DNA of 64,000 nucleotides from Polyangiaceae bacterium (GCA_016712345.1 JADJRH010000001.1:3720001-3784000), one strand, 5' to 3'; shown: positions 16,828-26,234, counted from the stretch's first letter. Numbers and translations: made by a program. The notes: generated by a model from the letters alone, not told the origin.

Positions 16828-18503
16828 GGCGTACCTCCCACCGGGCGGTAAAGGAAAGCGTCGGTTTGAGTGAGCGATACGAGCAGCTCTTTGATGTCGC
16901 CCCCGTTTTCTCTAAACCCTTTCGCCAGCGTGTCGACCGTGCACGCGTCCACCTTGTTTTCACCTCGCCCGTAACCGAAGCGGAACCACTGTTTCACGTA
17001 ACAGTCTTGAACGTCTTCGCTGTCCGCCATCTTGTTTACAAGGTCGATCGCGTTCGTGAAATCGGGCACGTCGCTGTCGGCAACAGAGCCCGTTGCGTCA
17101 ATCGCCTGACCTTCGTCCTTCAGGCGGTAACGGCCGATCGAATCGTAGTGCTCAAATCCAAATCCGATCGGATCCATCAAGCGGTGACACCCCTTGCACT
17201 GCTTGTCTTCAGAGTGTTGCGCGAACCTTTCTTTTGCGGTGGTTCCATTGCCGGGTTGAGGCGCCACCGGGTTCACCTCAGGCGGAGGCGGCGGCATTTG
17301 GAAACACAAAAACTGCTCACGAACGAGCTTTCCGCGATGCACCGGCGACGTTTGATTGGTGTGCGCATTGATTGACATCAGCACGCCCAGCGTGAGCAAC
17401 CCCGCTCTTTCCGACGGATCAAAATTCACCTGAATGGGTACACCCGGCTCAGCACCCTCCGGTGCTGAAATGCCGTAAAACGAAGCCAATTCAGGCGGCA
17501 TAAACGAATACGGCGCCGTCATCAGCGTTGCAAAGTCGCCGCCCTGTTCAAACACCGCGTGGTCCACAAACGCGCGCATCTCTTCGCGCATCATTTGGCC
17601 GATCGCAGGTGAATAGTCCGGGAACAACATTGTGTCTTTCGTGATGTTCCCAATGCGATCGTAGTCGAGCCACTGCTTGTGAAACTCTTCGATCGCATCG
17701 TGCGCTTTCGGGTCGTCGAGCATCCGCCGCGCCTGCGTTTCAATCTCTTCTTTCGTGCCGAGTTTCGCCTCTTCCGCAGCGGCAAAAAGCTCCGCATCCG
17801 GCATTGTCCCCCACAGGAAATACGACAGACGCGACGCCATCTCGTGCTGTGAAAGGCGCTGGTAGGTGGCCGTTCCTTCGGGCGGCAAACCCATTTCGAC
17901 GCGATACAAAAAGTGCGGCGATTGAAGGGCCGCTTGAATGATCAACTCGATCCCGATGCGAAACGGATCGGGCTCATCGGGCTCGGCCAAGCCCGCCTGA
18001 TACAGCGCAAAAAACGATGCGCGTTCTTCATCCGTGATCGGCCGACGAAACGCGCGCGGCAAAAACGTGTTGATGAACTGCTGCGCACACGCGTCCTGCC
18101 CCAACGTCGCCACATCACACGCAAGTGTTGTGGGCATCATCGCAGGATCCGTCGCGCGCTCACTCACGCCCTCAGCCGCGAGCATGTACTTGTTCGCCAG
18201 CTGATCCGACACGTTGAGATTCGCAGCGTTGTTATTAAACCCAAGCGCTTCTTCTTCAGCCCCAAACGTGTTTGCCGGGCCCGTTGCGTCGCCTAACAAA
18301 TCGCGAACCGTGTTGTTGTACTCAAACCGCGTCATCCGCCGAATCGGCGACGGTCCCGGTTGAATCTGACCCGTGCAAACCACCTGCGGCTCGGGGTCGG
18401 GGATGTCCGGCAATTCAAAAGGATCGCCGATATTGCCCGAACAGGCCGGAATCAGCGCGGCCGCGATCAGTGCCGCAAAAGCAAAGGATGTACTTCGAGG
18501 CAT
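16824..18503 (-). CDS. DUF1592/DUF1588 cytochrome-like lipoprotein
   Basis: From the ATG at 18503 (GGAGG seven bases upstream) the product is 559 residues with a lipoprotein signal ending LIPAC. Domains in order: DUF1587-like RRMTRFEYNNTVRDLLGD, DUF1595, DUF1592 (RLSQHEMASRLSYFLWGTMPD), DUF1588 with GKLVREQFLC and a c-type haem-like CKGCHRLMDPIGFGFE, and DUF1585 at the C terminus. A CXXCH motif and export suggest a periplasmic cytochrome. The gene overlaps the downstream DUF1552 gene by 4 bp, so the two are translationally coupled. The function of the family is unproven; polysaccharide degradation or respiration have been considered. Confidence 0.9.
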   Translation of the reverse strand: MPRSTSFAFAALIAAALIPACSGNIGDPFELPDIPDPEPQVVCTGQIQPGPSPIRRMTRFEYNNTVRDLLGDATGPANTFGAEEEALGFNNNAANLNVSDQLANKYMLAAEGVSERATDPAMMPTTLACDVATLGQDACAQQFINTFLPRAFRRPITDEERASFFALYQAGLAEPDEPDPFRIGIELIIQAALQSPHFLYRVEMGLPPEGTATYQRLSQHEMASRLSYFLWGTMPDAELFAAAEEAKLGTKEEIETQARRMLDDPKAHDAIEEFHKQWLDYDRIGNITKDTMLFPDYSPAIGQMMREEMRAFVDHAVFEQGGDFATLMTAPYSFMPPELASFYGISAPEGAEPGVPIQVNFDPSERAGLLTLGVLMSINAHTNQTSPVHRGKLVREQFLCFQMPPPPPEVNPVAPQPGNGTTAKERFAQHSEDKQCKGCHRLMDPIGFGFEHYDSIGRYRLKDEGQAIDATGSVADSDVPDFTNAIDLVNKMADSEDVQDCYVKQWFRFGYGRGENKVDACTVDTLAKGFRENGGDIKELLVSLTQTDAFLYRPVGGTP

Positions 18504-18675
18504 TCCAAACCTCCGGCGCGCATCGTAGCGCACAGTCCTGGCCTCGCGCGAACGGAAAGCCGCTCAAACAGCCGACCAAACTGAATTTCGATATCGAATA
18601 CAGCCGCCGCGATGAGCAGCCTCGCGCGTGGAGTCGGCCTCTATTTGGGCCGCCTTCTACGCGCCGTTGCATTAT

Positions 18676-18683
18676 GTGTACAC
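18676..18683. repeat. intergenic GTGTACAC palindrome
   Basis: The site extends symmetrically to ATGTGTACACAT (18674-18685). It lies between the 3' end of the OmpA-like gene and the DUF1592 start. Confidence 0.9.
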
Positions 18684-18704
18684 ATGTGGCGGGGGGGGCG
18701 CGTA

Positions 18705-19517
18705 CTAGTTTGCGAGGCTCTTGAGATCGAGCATCTCTTCAACACTCGGAACAACGATCAGATCGCAGCGCCGATTTTTTTGGCGACCCGGCTCATCGTC
18801 GTTGGGAGCGATCGGATCGGTATCCGCAAAGCCCGCGGCGCTCCACTTGTCGCGAGGCATCCCGCCCGCGTCGACCAGGTGCAAGAGTACACCTCGCGCT
18901 CGCATCAGCGACAGTCCCCAGTTGTCCTTAAACGAACCCGCGCCGCGGAAAGGCTTGTTGTCGGTGTGACCTGCCACCTGGTAGTTGCGCGAGATAAGCG
19001 ATCCGTCGGCCTTAACGATGCCGGCCACTTGATCGAGAATGTCTTTGCCGTCCTTCTTCAGCGTGTCTTGACCTGAATCAAAGAGCACGTCGCCGGGCAG
19101 CGAGATCACCATACGGTTATTGCGAATGTTCACCGCGAGCCCGAGCTTCGTGAGCTGATCGAGCTTCTTCTTCAGCGCTTCAAAGCGCGCCTTGATCGCC
19201 TCCAATTGGCGCGCGCGCTCTTTGTATTCGCGAAGCGCTTTTTCTTGCTCTTCGAGCGACGCCGAGAGCTTTGTCACCTTGCCGGTCGTCTCTTCGAGGC
19301 TCAGACCCATTGCCTTGAGCTTGGCTTCAAGGTCGGCCACGCGCGACTTGGCGGCCTCCAACTCCTGCGTCGTTTTGCTGAGTTTGTCTTGAGCGGCGCT
19401 GTGCTCCTGACTCAATTTTTCGTACTTGGCGAGTTGTGCCTGCCACTCTTCTTCGGAGTGGCCACAGCCGGCAAACAGGGCAAACAACGCTGGGAGAACG
19501 AACGCTCGCAATCGCAT
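18705..19517 (-). CDS. OmpA/MotB-type peptidoglycan-associated lipoprotein
   Basis: A 270-residue lipoprotein (signal MRLRAFVLPALFALFAGC). Residues about 25-120 form a long coiled coil rich in Lys, Glu and Leu. The C-terminal half is an OmpA-like domain with VLFDSGQDTLKKDG, YQVAGHTDNKPFRG and NWGLSLMRARGV. These bind peptidoglycan in the OmpA family. The protein probably tethers the outer membrane to the cell wall or acts as a stator-like spacer. It stands alone, with 171 bp to the upstream end of its neighbour. Confidence 0.88.
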   Translation of the reverse strand: MRLRAFVLPALFALFAGCGHSEEEWQAQLAKYEKLSQEHSAAQDKLSKTTQELEAAKSRVADLEAKLKAMGLSLEETTGKVTKLSASLEEQEKALREYKERARQLEAIKARFEALKKKLDQLTKLGLAVNIRNNRMVISLPGDVLFDSGQDTLKKDGKDILDQVAGIVKADGSLISRNYQVAGHTDNKPFRGAGSFKDNWGLSLMRARGVLLHLVDAGGMPRDKWSAAGFADTDPIAPNDDEPGRQKNRRCDLIVVPSVEEMLDLKSLAN

Positions 19518-19603
19518 GGCCGAGCACGTTACTAGAACGTCTCGGCGTTTTGAACGGGTCGAAAAATGGCCGCGCTTGCCTCAGGGCAACATCGCGCACC
19601 CGG

Positions 19604-19637
19604 CCCGCTTTCGGCTATAGCCCGCTTTCGGCTATAG
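19604..19637 (+). repeat. perfect 17-bp tandem duplication before the dehydrogenase gene
   Basis: CCCGCTTTCGGCTATAG occurs twice head to tail (19604-19620 and 19621-19637), ending 10 bp before the ATG at 19648. Each copy contains a TATAG that could act as a -10 element, although no matching -35 box was found. Translation initiation spacing is also affected. Confidence 0.85.
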
Positions 19638-19647
19638 AAGGCGCCCC

Positions 19648-20655
19648 ATGCACCGGATCACCCTCATTCCCGGCGACGGAATTGGCCCCGAAGTGAGCGC
19701 GGCCACCCAAAAAGTCCTTCGAGCGTCGGGAGTTTCAATCGATTGGGACGTGCACCACGCGGGCACCGAAGTCGCCAGCCTCACGGGCACACCCATGCCC
19801 GCCACCGTGATTGAATCGATTCAAAAAACCAAAGTGGCTCTCAAGGGACCCGTCACCACGCCGATTGGCAAAGGGTACAGATCGGTCAACGTGTTGCTCC
19901 GCCAAACGTTGGATCTCTACGCCAACGTGCGGCCCGTTCGCAGCCTGCCCAACGTTGAAAAGCGCTTCGAAGTCGACATGGTCATCGTGCGCGAAAACAC
20001 AGAAGGCCTGTACGCCGGCCTCGAACTCATGATTTTGCCGGGCGTCGCGCAGAGCATCAAACTCACCACCGAAAAGTCTTCCACGCGCATCGCCACATTT
20101 GCGTTTGAATACGCCCGCAAAAACGGCCGCAAACGCGTCACGTTTGTACACAAGGCCAACATCATGAAAATCAGCGACGGCCTCGCGCTCGACTGCACGC
20201 GTCGCGTCGCAAAAGACTACCCCGACATCGAACTCGCCGAGATGATCGTCGACGCCGCCGCCATGACCATGGTCAAAGATGCCAATCGGCTCGACGTACT
20301 CGTCACTGAAAATCTCTACGGCGACATTCTGTCGGATCTCGGCGCCGGCCTCGTCGGCGGTCTCGGCATTGTTCCCGGCGCCAACATCGGCACCGAAGCC
20401 GCCGTGTTCGAGGCCGTTCACGGCTCGGCACCCGACATTGCCGGCAAAGGGTACGCAAACCCCACCGCGCTCATTCAGAGCGCTGTCATGATGCTCCGCC
20501 ACATCGGTGAAGCCGCCGCGGCGCGTCGCATTGAAACCGCCCTCACCAACGTCTATCGCGAAGGCAAAATTCGAACACGCGATCTCGGGGGCACGGCGTC
20601 CACCGATGACTTCACGCACGCCCTGTGTGACGCGGTCGCAAACGTGGCAGACTGA
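19648..20655 (+). CDS. icd: NAD-type isocitrate/isopropylmalate dehydrogenase family, probably isocitrate dehydrogenase
   Basis: A 335-residue beta-decarboxylating dehydrogenase. It begins ITLIPGDGIGPEV and carries the substrate segment SVNVLLRQTLDLYANVRP (S-x-N-x-x-L-R, then R), typical of isocitrate rather than isopropylmalate specificity. The Mg-binding aspartates lie in NLYGDILSDLGAGLVGGLG, and the nucleotide pocket is HGSAPDIAGKGYANP, an NAD-type form. The ATG at 19648 follows GAAGG. Homoisocitrate or tartrate dehydrogenase is less likely. It sits 51 bp before a membrane-protein gene. The enzyme converts isocitrate to 2-oxoglutarate in the TCA cycle. Confidence 0.85.
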   Translation: MHRITLIPGDGIGPEVSAATQKVLRASGVSIDWDVHHAGTEVASLTGTPMPATVIESIQKTKVALKGPVTTPIGKGYRSVNVLLRQTLDLYANVRPVRSLPNVEKRFEVDMVIVRENTEGLYAGLELMILPGVAQSIKLTTEKSSTRIATFAFEYARKNGRKRVTFVHKANIMKISDGLALDCTRRVAKDYPDIELAEMIVDAAAMTMVKDANRLDVLVTENLYGDILSDLGAGLVGGLGIVPGANIGTEAAVFEAVHGSAPDIAGKGYANPTALIQSAVMMLRHIGEAAAARRIETALTNVYREGKIRTRDLGGTASTDDFTHALCDAVANVAD

Positions 20656-20706
20656 CAAAGCGCGCGCCGCGCCCGCGGCGTCTCCTCGACGCGCCAACGA
20701 CCTCTC

Positions 20707-21495
20707 GTGCCCCACTTTCTTTTCGAAGCACTGGCCGGGATCTTCGGCGTCACACGCAAGCGACGAACCTACAGCCTCCTTGTGTACCTTTTGGGCCTTG
20801 TCGGCCTCACCGCCGTTGCGATCGCCCAAACCGGTGCACGCGGTTTTGCCCTCGTTGCGATGGTGCTCTTTTTTGCGGTGGTTGCCACCGAACAGGTCCG
20901 CGGCGCTCGAAGCGCTGTGTGGCGCGCCGCGCGCCGAGCCCTTACCGACAAAACCCAATCGCCTTACCGCGACGGACGCGGATTTCCGCCCACCGCAGCC
21001 ACGCTGTGGAAGCTCGCAAACGCGGTAAACCTCGTCCGCCGCGGCCAATATGTCGAAGCGTCCGAATATGTCGAAGAGGTTGACCGCGACCTGCTCCTCG
21101 CCGAAGAAAACCGCCTTTTCGACGCCGTTCGCGCCATGATCTCCATCGGCCTCGGCGACACAAAGGGAGCCGCGATGCAGGCCTCCGGTGCGCTTCCCAC
21201 CACGTGTGAAGACTTTGACCAAGTTCTTGGGCGGGCGCTCGTTTCGGCTGCGTGGAACAACCCCGATACGTTGCGTACGCTTGAAAACACCTGGGCCGAA
21301 AACGGCGTTACCACCGGTCTACGCCTGTCCATGCCGCGCCTTCGAGCCATTGTGCGTGTACGCATCAACGCTTCTCCCATCGACTCGCTCGAAAGCTGGG
21401 AGGCAAAAGCCCTCGCCGACGAAGCGCGCGCCGTCGGTGATGAATCGCTCGCAGCAGACCTCGAATCTCACGCGCGCCAAATTCCCTACAGATAA
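20707..21495 (+). CDS. hypothetical membrane protein with two N-terminal helices
   Basis: The 262-residue product starts at GTG 20707. Two transmembrane helices (about residues 22-41 and 45-62) are followed by a soluble, helical Ala/Arg/Glu-rich domain of about 190 residues resembling TPR-type solenoid sequence (LVRRGQYVEASEYVEEVDRD). No catalytic motif is recognised. It follows the dehydrogenase gene by 51 bp on the same strand and may share its transcript. I do not recognise the family. Confidence 0.6.
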   Translation: MPHFLFEALAGIFGVTRKRRTYSLLVYLLGLVGLTAVAIAQTGARGFALVAMVLFFAVVATEQVRGARSAVWRAARRALTDKTQSPYRDGRGFPPTAATLWKLANAVNLVRRGQYVEASEYVEEVDRDLLLAEENRLFDAVRAMISIGLGDTKGAAMQASGALPTTCEDFDQVLGRALVSAAWNNPDTLRTLENTWAENGVTTGLRLSMPRLRAIVRVRINASPIDSLESWEAKALADEARAVGDESLAADLESHARQIPYR

Positions 21496-21568
21496 AGACT
21501 CCCCGGCGTTTGCAGACGCCTCAACGTGGGGCCCCTGAAGTTCGCAATTCAGGATATTCTGACCCACT

Positions 21569-23272
21569 ATGCGGCTCTCGTTTGCTTCGTCCGTTATGGC
21601 GCTCTTCGCCGTTGCAACGTTCCTTCCTGCCTGCGGTGACAGCAACACAAACACCGGTGGATCCGGAGGCAGCACCACCACTTCTTCGTCAACAACAGGC
21701 GGTTCCGCAGGTGAAGGGGGTGCAACAACATCGTCGCTCCCGCCCGAACCCACCTATTGCGAAACCGCCATGCTCCCAACCCGCGCGTGGAGCGACGGGC
21801 CGTACGGAAAGCTTCGCCATGAGATCGCCGACGACTTCACAATCGATCTCGTGAACGGCGAAACGTTCAACTTCAAAGAAAAGTGGAGCGGCTGCGAGAG
21901 CTACGTGTTCCTCCCCGACACGCTGCGCGTTTCCGACCTCGATAAAACGTCGATTTGGACGAAAGACCTCCCCGCGCTCCTCAAGGCATCCCCCAAAAAC
22001 GCCCACTACATTTTTGTATCGCGGGCCTCCAACGATGACACCGCCGCCGCCGGCACCCAGGCCATGCAAGTGTACATCGATGAAACGCTCGCCGCCCTCG
22101 CCGAGCCCGAGGCAAAACATTGGAAAACGCACCTTCATGTCGCTTCGAAACGCGCTGCCAACCTTGGAAATTGGCTCACTGAAACCTTCGCCGGAATTGG
22201 GCGCATCGGTTTTGCAATCGACCCGTTCCAGCGCATCCGCGGCATTGGAAATCTCGCCGACGTGAAGCGCTACAAAGATGCGCTCAACACCGCGGGCTAT
22301 TGGCCGTGGGAACAAAACATTGTGTACGCATCCCACGAGGTTCGTTACTTCAACTTCGAGGTGGACCGCGAAGCGAAACTCGCCGCCGAAAGCCCCACCG
22401 TCGTCCCGTTTTACACGGGTGAAACGCTTGCCGAGTTCGACGAAAAAGAGATCGAACTTCCCACAGCCGCCGAGATGGCAGCGTTCGACACGCTTGAGAT
22501 TGATGTCACTTCAAACTGCCCCGACCCTGAAAAAATCGAGTTTGGAAACTGCGGTGCCTGGGACTACCTCGCGTGGCTCTTCGTAAAAGACGAACAGGGC
22601 AACAACGTCGAGATCGGCCGCTTCATCACCAGCTACCACCGTGAAACGCGCTGGATTGTCGACGCGTCGCACGCCCTCCCGCTGCTCAAAGAGGGTGGCA
22701 AACGCATGTTCCGCTGGGAGTTTGCACCGCCGTGGAATACCCAACCCACCGCCACACATTTGTCCCTTCGCTTCTCCAACAAGAGCAAAGGGTACACACC
22801 GAATGAAACCGTGTTTCTGTTCGGCGGCGGCACGTTCAACTCCATGTACAACGCTGCGTACACACCGCAAGATGTACCCATCCCAGCCGACGCAAAACAC
22901 GTTGAACTCGTGACAGTCATCACCGGTCACGGCGCAGAAACGGGGCAATGTGCCGAGTTCTGCAATCACCAACACCTTTTCACCGTGAACGGCGTCGAGC
23001 ACAAAAAAGAACACAAAGAAGCCGGCACGCAGTCCAAATGCATCGACCACATCGAGAGCGGCATGGTCCCCAATCAGGGTGGAACATGGTGGTTCGGACG
23101 CGGCGGATGGTGCCCCGGCGAGCAGGTTGATCCGTGGGTTGTCGACGTCACCGCGGACGTAACGCCCGGCCAAAACGCCACCATTACGTACGAAGGCCTC
23201 TACAAAAACCTCCCGCCCCCCGACAGCGCCGGAAACATCGCCATGTCGAGCTGGCTCGTCATCTCCAAGTAA
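21569..23272 (+). CDS. PNGase F-like lipoprotein (peptide-N-glycosidase family)
   Basis: A 567-residue lipoprotein (lipobox FLPAC) with a Ser/Thr/Gly linker and a unique region of about 270 residues. The C-terminal 280 residues match peptide-N-glycosidase F: CGAWDYLAW (C328 to D332), VITGHG, CAEFCNHQHLFTVNG (461-475) and GGTWWFGRGGWCPGEQ. In Flavobacterium PNGase F the catalytic Asp60 and Glu206 sit in the equivalent C-x-x-x-D and C-x-E-x-C contexts, so both appear conserved here as D332 and E463. It would remove N-glycans from glycoproteins or act on a related amide. It is predicted surface- or periplasm-anchored, and its prey or host target is unknown. Confidence 0.82.
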   Translation: MRLSFASSVMALFAVATFLPACGDSNTNTGGSGGSTTTSSSTTGGSAGEGGATTSSLPPEPTYCETAMLPTRAWSDGPYGKLRHEIADDFTIDLVNGETFNFKEKWSGCESYVFLPDTLRVSDLDKTSIWTKDLPALLKASPKNAHYIFVSRASNDDTAAAGTQAMQVYIDETLAALAEPEAKHWKTHLHVASKRAANLGNWLTETFAGIGRIGFAIDPFQRIRGIGNLADVKRYKDALNTAGYWPWEQNIVYASHEVRYFNFEVDREAKLAAESPTVVPFYTGETLAEFDEKEIELPTAAEMAAFDTLEIDVTSNCPDPEKIEFGNCGAWDYLAWLFVKDEQGNNVEIGRFITSYHRETRWIVDASHALPLLKEGGKRMFRWEFAPPWNTQPTATHLSLRFSNKSKGYTPNETVFLFGGGTFNSMYNAAYTPQDVPIPADAKHVELVTVITGHGAETGQCAEFCNHQHLFTVNGVEHKKEHKEAGTQSKCIDHIESGMVPNQGGTWWFGRGGWCPGEQVDPWVVDVTADVTPGQNATITYEGLYKNLPPPDSAGNIAMSSWLVISK

Positions 23273-23316
23273 CGATCAACCGGGTGCGCCGCTCCTCATG
23301 GCGTCGCATTGCGTGA

Positions 23317-23988
23317 TCACTGCCCCACAGGCGGTTTTTCGCGCGGCACGGCTTTCACCAAGTCCGTTGTAAATCTCAAATCCAAGAACGACTTCTCCAC
23401 GAACAGCGCCAGGCGGTCACCCACCGCCTGCTCCGCGCCGGGCCCCGCGGCCCGCGTTGTCAAAGTGTACACAAAGCATTTTTTTGCCCACCCGCCGATC
23501 GCGAGCAAAAACCCCTCAATCGGCTGACCGGGATTGGTTGGAGCAAGCCCCACTTCAAGCACCGTGTCGAACCCACTCGGCAGATCCACACGTTGTCGAT
23601 CCACAACGGTCGCGCCCTCACGCTCCGGCAGCGGCAACAAGTCGCGCGCCCGCTTCTCACATCGCGCACGATTGGCAAGCCCGTCCGTCGCCAACATGCG
23701 AGCCGCAATCGTTGTGTTTGAAGCCTCGTGTTTCGCCACAAACCAACCGCTTTCAGGATCGCTTATCGCCCACGTTTCCACCTGCGGAAGCGGCATTACA
23801 AATCCGTGAACAAGCGACTCGCGCGGAGCGAATTTCGCTCGCGCCCACTCCGCGCCGATGAGCCGTGTGTCAGGTGTTTTTGCCGAAGCGGTGGGAACCG
23901 GCGGAGGCCCCTGCGGCGGTGGCGCCGCCGAACAGCCAAACAGTCCGGCAAACAGCAGCGCCGCCGTGTTCAACCCGATGCGTTTCAC
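23317..23988 (-). CDS. small hypothetical lipoprotein
   Basis: From the GTG at 23988, which overlaps the ilvE stop as GTGA, the product is 223 residues. A lipoprotein signal (MKRIGLNTAALLFAGLFGC) and a Pro-rich linker precede a globular domain with no recognised motif; two cysteines (in RARCEKR and KKCFVY) could form a disulfide. It is translationally coupled to ilvE but shares no obvious function with it. It contains a GTGTACAC site at 23465. Confidence 0.65.
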   Translation of the reverse strand: MKRIGLNTAALLFAGLFGCSAAPPPQGPPPVPTASAKTPDTRLIGAEWARAKFAPRESLVHGFVMPLPQVETWAISDPESGWFVAKHEASNTTIAARMLATDGLANRARCEKRARDLLPLPEREGATVVDRQRVDLPSGFDTVLEVGLAPTNPGQPIEGFLLAIGGWAKKCFVYTLTTRAAGPGAEQAVGDRLALFVEKSFLDLRFTTDLVKAVPREKPPVGQ

Positions 23989-24908
23989 TCGACAAGCGTA
24001 AGCCACTCGGGATGGGAGGCATCCGACCCCTTCACAACGTCAAAGAAACGCGCTTGCAACCGCTTCGTCAGCGGTCCAACTGTGCCTTCACCAATGGTGC
24101 GATTGTCCACTTCGCGAATAGGCGTCATCTCAGCCGCCGTTCCGGTGAAAAACGCTTCATCCGCCAAGTACAACTGATCGCGCGTGATCATCTCCTCCGC
24201 CACCGCAATGCCTTCTTCGCGCGCCAGCGTCAGCACCGTATCGCGCGTCACCCCCGCCAAAATCGAAGCTGAAAGCGGCGGCGTGTAAAGCTTTCCTTTT
24301 TTCACAACAAACAGGTTTTCCCCCGACCCTTCGCTCACGTACCCGTTCACGTCCATCAAGATCGCCTCATCGTAGCCGGCCATTTTTGCCTCACGTTTGG
24401 CGAGCGTACTGTTCGTGTATTGGCCCATGATTTTTCCTTTGGCCAAGCTCACGTGAATGTGGTGCCGCGCCCACGACGAGATCTTTGCCCGCACCCCGTT
24501 TTCAACCGAACCTTGACCGAGATACGCGCCCCACTTCCACGCCATCACCACCGTTCGAACGGGGTTGTCCGGTGCGTACACACCCATCGCGCCGTCCCCG
24601 AGGTACACCATCGGCCGCAGGTATCCTTCGTTCATTCCGTTCACGAGAAGCGTTTCCACGCATGCTCGGCTTATCTCGGCGTGTGAAAAGCTCGGCTTCA
24701 TCATCACCAGCTTGCATGTGTCGAGCAGCCGATCGATGTGCTCCTTCAGGCGGAAAATATAGGTTTTCCCGTCGGTCCGAAGGTACGCCCGAATCCCCTC
24801 AAAGGCCCCCATTCCGTAATGGAGCGTGTGCGTGAGCACATGGACGCGCGCGTCGTCCCAATCGATTTGCGCCCCCTCAAGCCAGATCTTCTTCTGCTTA
24901 TCGACCAT
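23985..24908 (-). CDS. ilvE: branched-chain amino-acid aminotransferase
   Basis: From the ATG at 24908 the protein is 307 residues, the usual IlvE length. Class IV PLP-fold features are present: WDDARVHVLTHTLHYGMGAFEGIRAY, KLVMMKPSFSH, the catalytic lysine region GYDEAILMDVNGYVSEGSGENLFVVKKGKLYTPPL, and DEAFFTGTAAEMTPI at the C terminus. It transfers amino groups to branched-chain 2-oxo acids. An upstream in-frame extension to 25079 has no similarity to the family and was rejected. No leader peptide or attenuator was recognised. Confidence 0.93.
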   Translation of the reverse strand: MVDKQKKIWLEGAQIDWDDARVHVLTHTLHYGMGAFEGIRAYLRTDGKTYIFRLKEHIDRLLDTCKLVMMKPSFSHAEISRACVETLLVNGMNEGYLRPMVYLGDGAMGVYAPDNPVRTVVMAWKWGAYLGQGSVENGVRAKISSWARHHIHVSLAKGKIMGQYTNSTLAKREAKMAGYDEAILMDVNGYVSEGSGENLFVVKKGKLYTPPLSASILAGVTRDTVLTLAREEGIAVAEEMITRDQLYLADEAFFTGTAAEMTPIREVDNRTIGEGTVGPLTKRLQARFFDVVKGSDASHPEWLTLVE

Positions 24909-25361
24909 GTCGCTGCGGCCAGCCGTAACCCGACATCGCTGATGCGCCAAGCGTTTGCGCCCAAACGTTTGAACGCATCGCGCTTTTGATCCCATCCCGC
25001 CTCCCAACCGCGGTTTCACGACAATCAGGCCGGTTTCTTGCGACGCGCGGCATTGGCTGTAGGGTGCTTGAATACACACCAGGTGAACAACCGGCGAACC
25101 AGCACCAGCGGATCAACTGAGATCCAGGCGTGGGGTCAGCACTTCAAAATCACCGCAACATTTCAGGCTATCTGCTCAAATCATGCTGCGCACACTTTTT
25201 GAAACAACTTTTCAAAGGTGCGTTGACACCTGCTCAGGGAACGTGTCCCCTGAGCAATATCGGCCTTTATCGGCCGTTGCATGCCGCGAAACGAGGCGGG
25301 CTGCCTTCTTCGCGACAGGCTTTCTTTGGGTCGCCCTTTTGTCGTTGGAGGAAGTGCAGCG
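24909..25361. other. intergenic region between divergent ilvE and a lipoprotein gene
   Basis: About 450 bp. The only structure seen is a hairpin with arms GCTCAGGG (25232-25239) and CCCTGAGC (25248-25255), without a T-run, followed by two direct copies of TATCGGCC. No gene or clear promoter was identified. Confidence 0.5.
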
Positions 25362-26234
25362 ATGCTTAAAGGCACAATTGGTTCGTCACTTGGATGGGCT
25401 CATCTTGTTTTCGGCGCCGTTTTGGCGTTCATCCCATCATGCGGAGGCACCGGCGAAACCGGTGGCGGCCGCTGCACCCCGAATGAAACCCAGGAGTGCC
25501 TTTGCAGCGCGGGAGTTTCCGGTGTTCAAACCTGCCAGTCAGACGGCACGTTCAGCGTGTGTGACTGCGGCAGCAGCACCAGCAACGGCGGCAATGGCGG
25601 AACCGGCGGCAGCGGCGGCAAGGGCGGAGCCGGCGCATCCACTCAAATCGGCGCCTGCGGCGACGGTTTTGAAGACAGCGGTGAATGCGATCCGGGCGCC
25701 GAAAACTACTGCCCTGAAGACTGCGTTGGGACGGGCGGCACCGGCGGCGCCGGCGGCGATCCCTGCGCGGGTCAGGTTACGTATGCGGGCATGGTACCAA
25801 ACGTTGGTTCCTCTTGGGGAATGCATCCTCAAGCCAACGGTAAGACCGGTTACGAGGCTGGCATTGAGGTCTGCAAAACTATCGGTGCCGATCATCCCTG
25901 CGACTATGAAGAGGTGCTTGTCGCCCAGGCAGCGGGCGAACTGGCCAACATCGCTCAGGGAACAACGGCTTGGATTCACCGAACAACACCGGCAATGGTG
26001 GGTGGCAATCCCTCCCAACCCGGTCCCGGTGGGCGTTGCAACAATTGGGACTACATAACCAACCACATCTCCGACGGCGAATACGCCGACTTTATGGCTG
26101 TCGGCGTTCCGACCTATATGTTGGACAACGACACGTTCTACGATGGGGTTAGCACCGCACACGTCCAGGCGGGGTTGCCCTGCGGTGGAGCCTCGCGCGC
26201 TATTCTCTGCTGCTTCCCTGTTTGCGTCCCGTAA
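25362..26234 (+). CDS. Cys- and Gly-rich lipoprotein
   Basis: The ATG at 25362 has a strong GGAGGAAG upstream. The 290-residue product has a lipoprotein signal (GAVLAFIPSC). A Cys-rich module, CTPNETQECLC then GVQTCQSDGTFSVCDC, is shared in style with the propeller lipoproteins at 29388 and 31846. Gly/Asn linkers, a DGFEDSGECDPG motif and a C-terminal domain with six or more cysteines follow. It is probably a disulfide-stabilised surface protein. It lies 26 bp upstream of the di-haem oxidoreductase gene, so it may form one transcript with the two enzymes. Function is unknown. Confidence 0.75.
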   Translation: MLKGTIGSSLGWAHLVFGAVLAFIPSCGGTGETGGGRCTPNETQECLCSAGVSGVQTCQSDGTFSVCDCGSSTSNGGNGGTGGSGGKGGAGASTQIGACGDGFEDSGECDPGAENYCPEDCVGTGGTGGAGGDPCAGQVTYAGMVPNVGSSWGMHPQANGKTGYEAGIEVCKTIGADHPCDYEEVLVAQAAGELANIAQGTTAWIHRTTPAMVGGNPSQPGPGGRCNNWDYITNHISDGEYADFMAVGVPTYMLDNDTFYDGVSTAHVQAGLPCGGASRAILCCFPVCVP

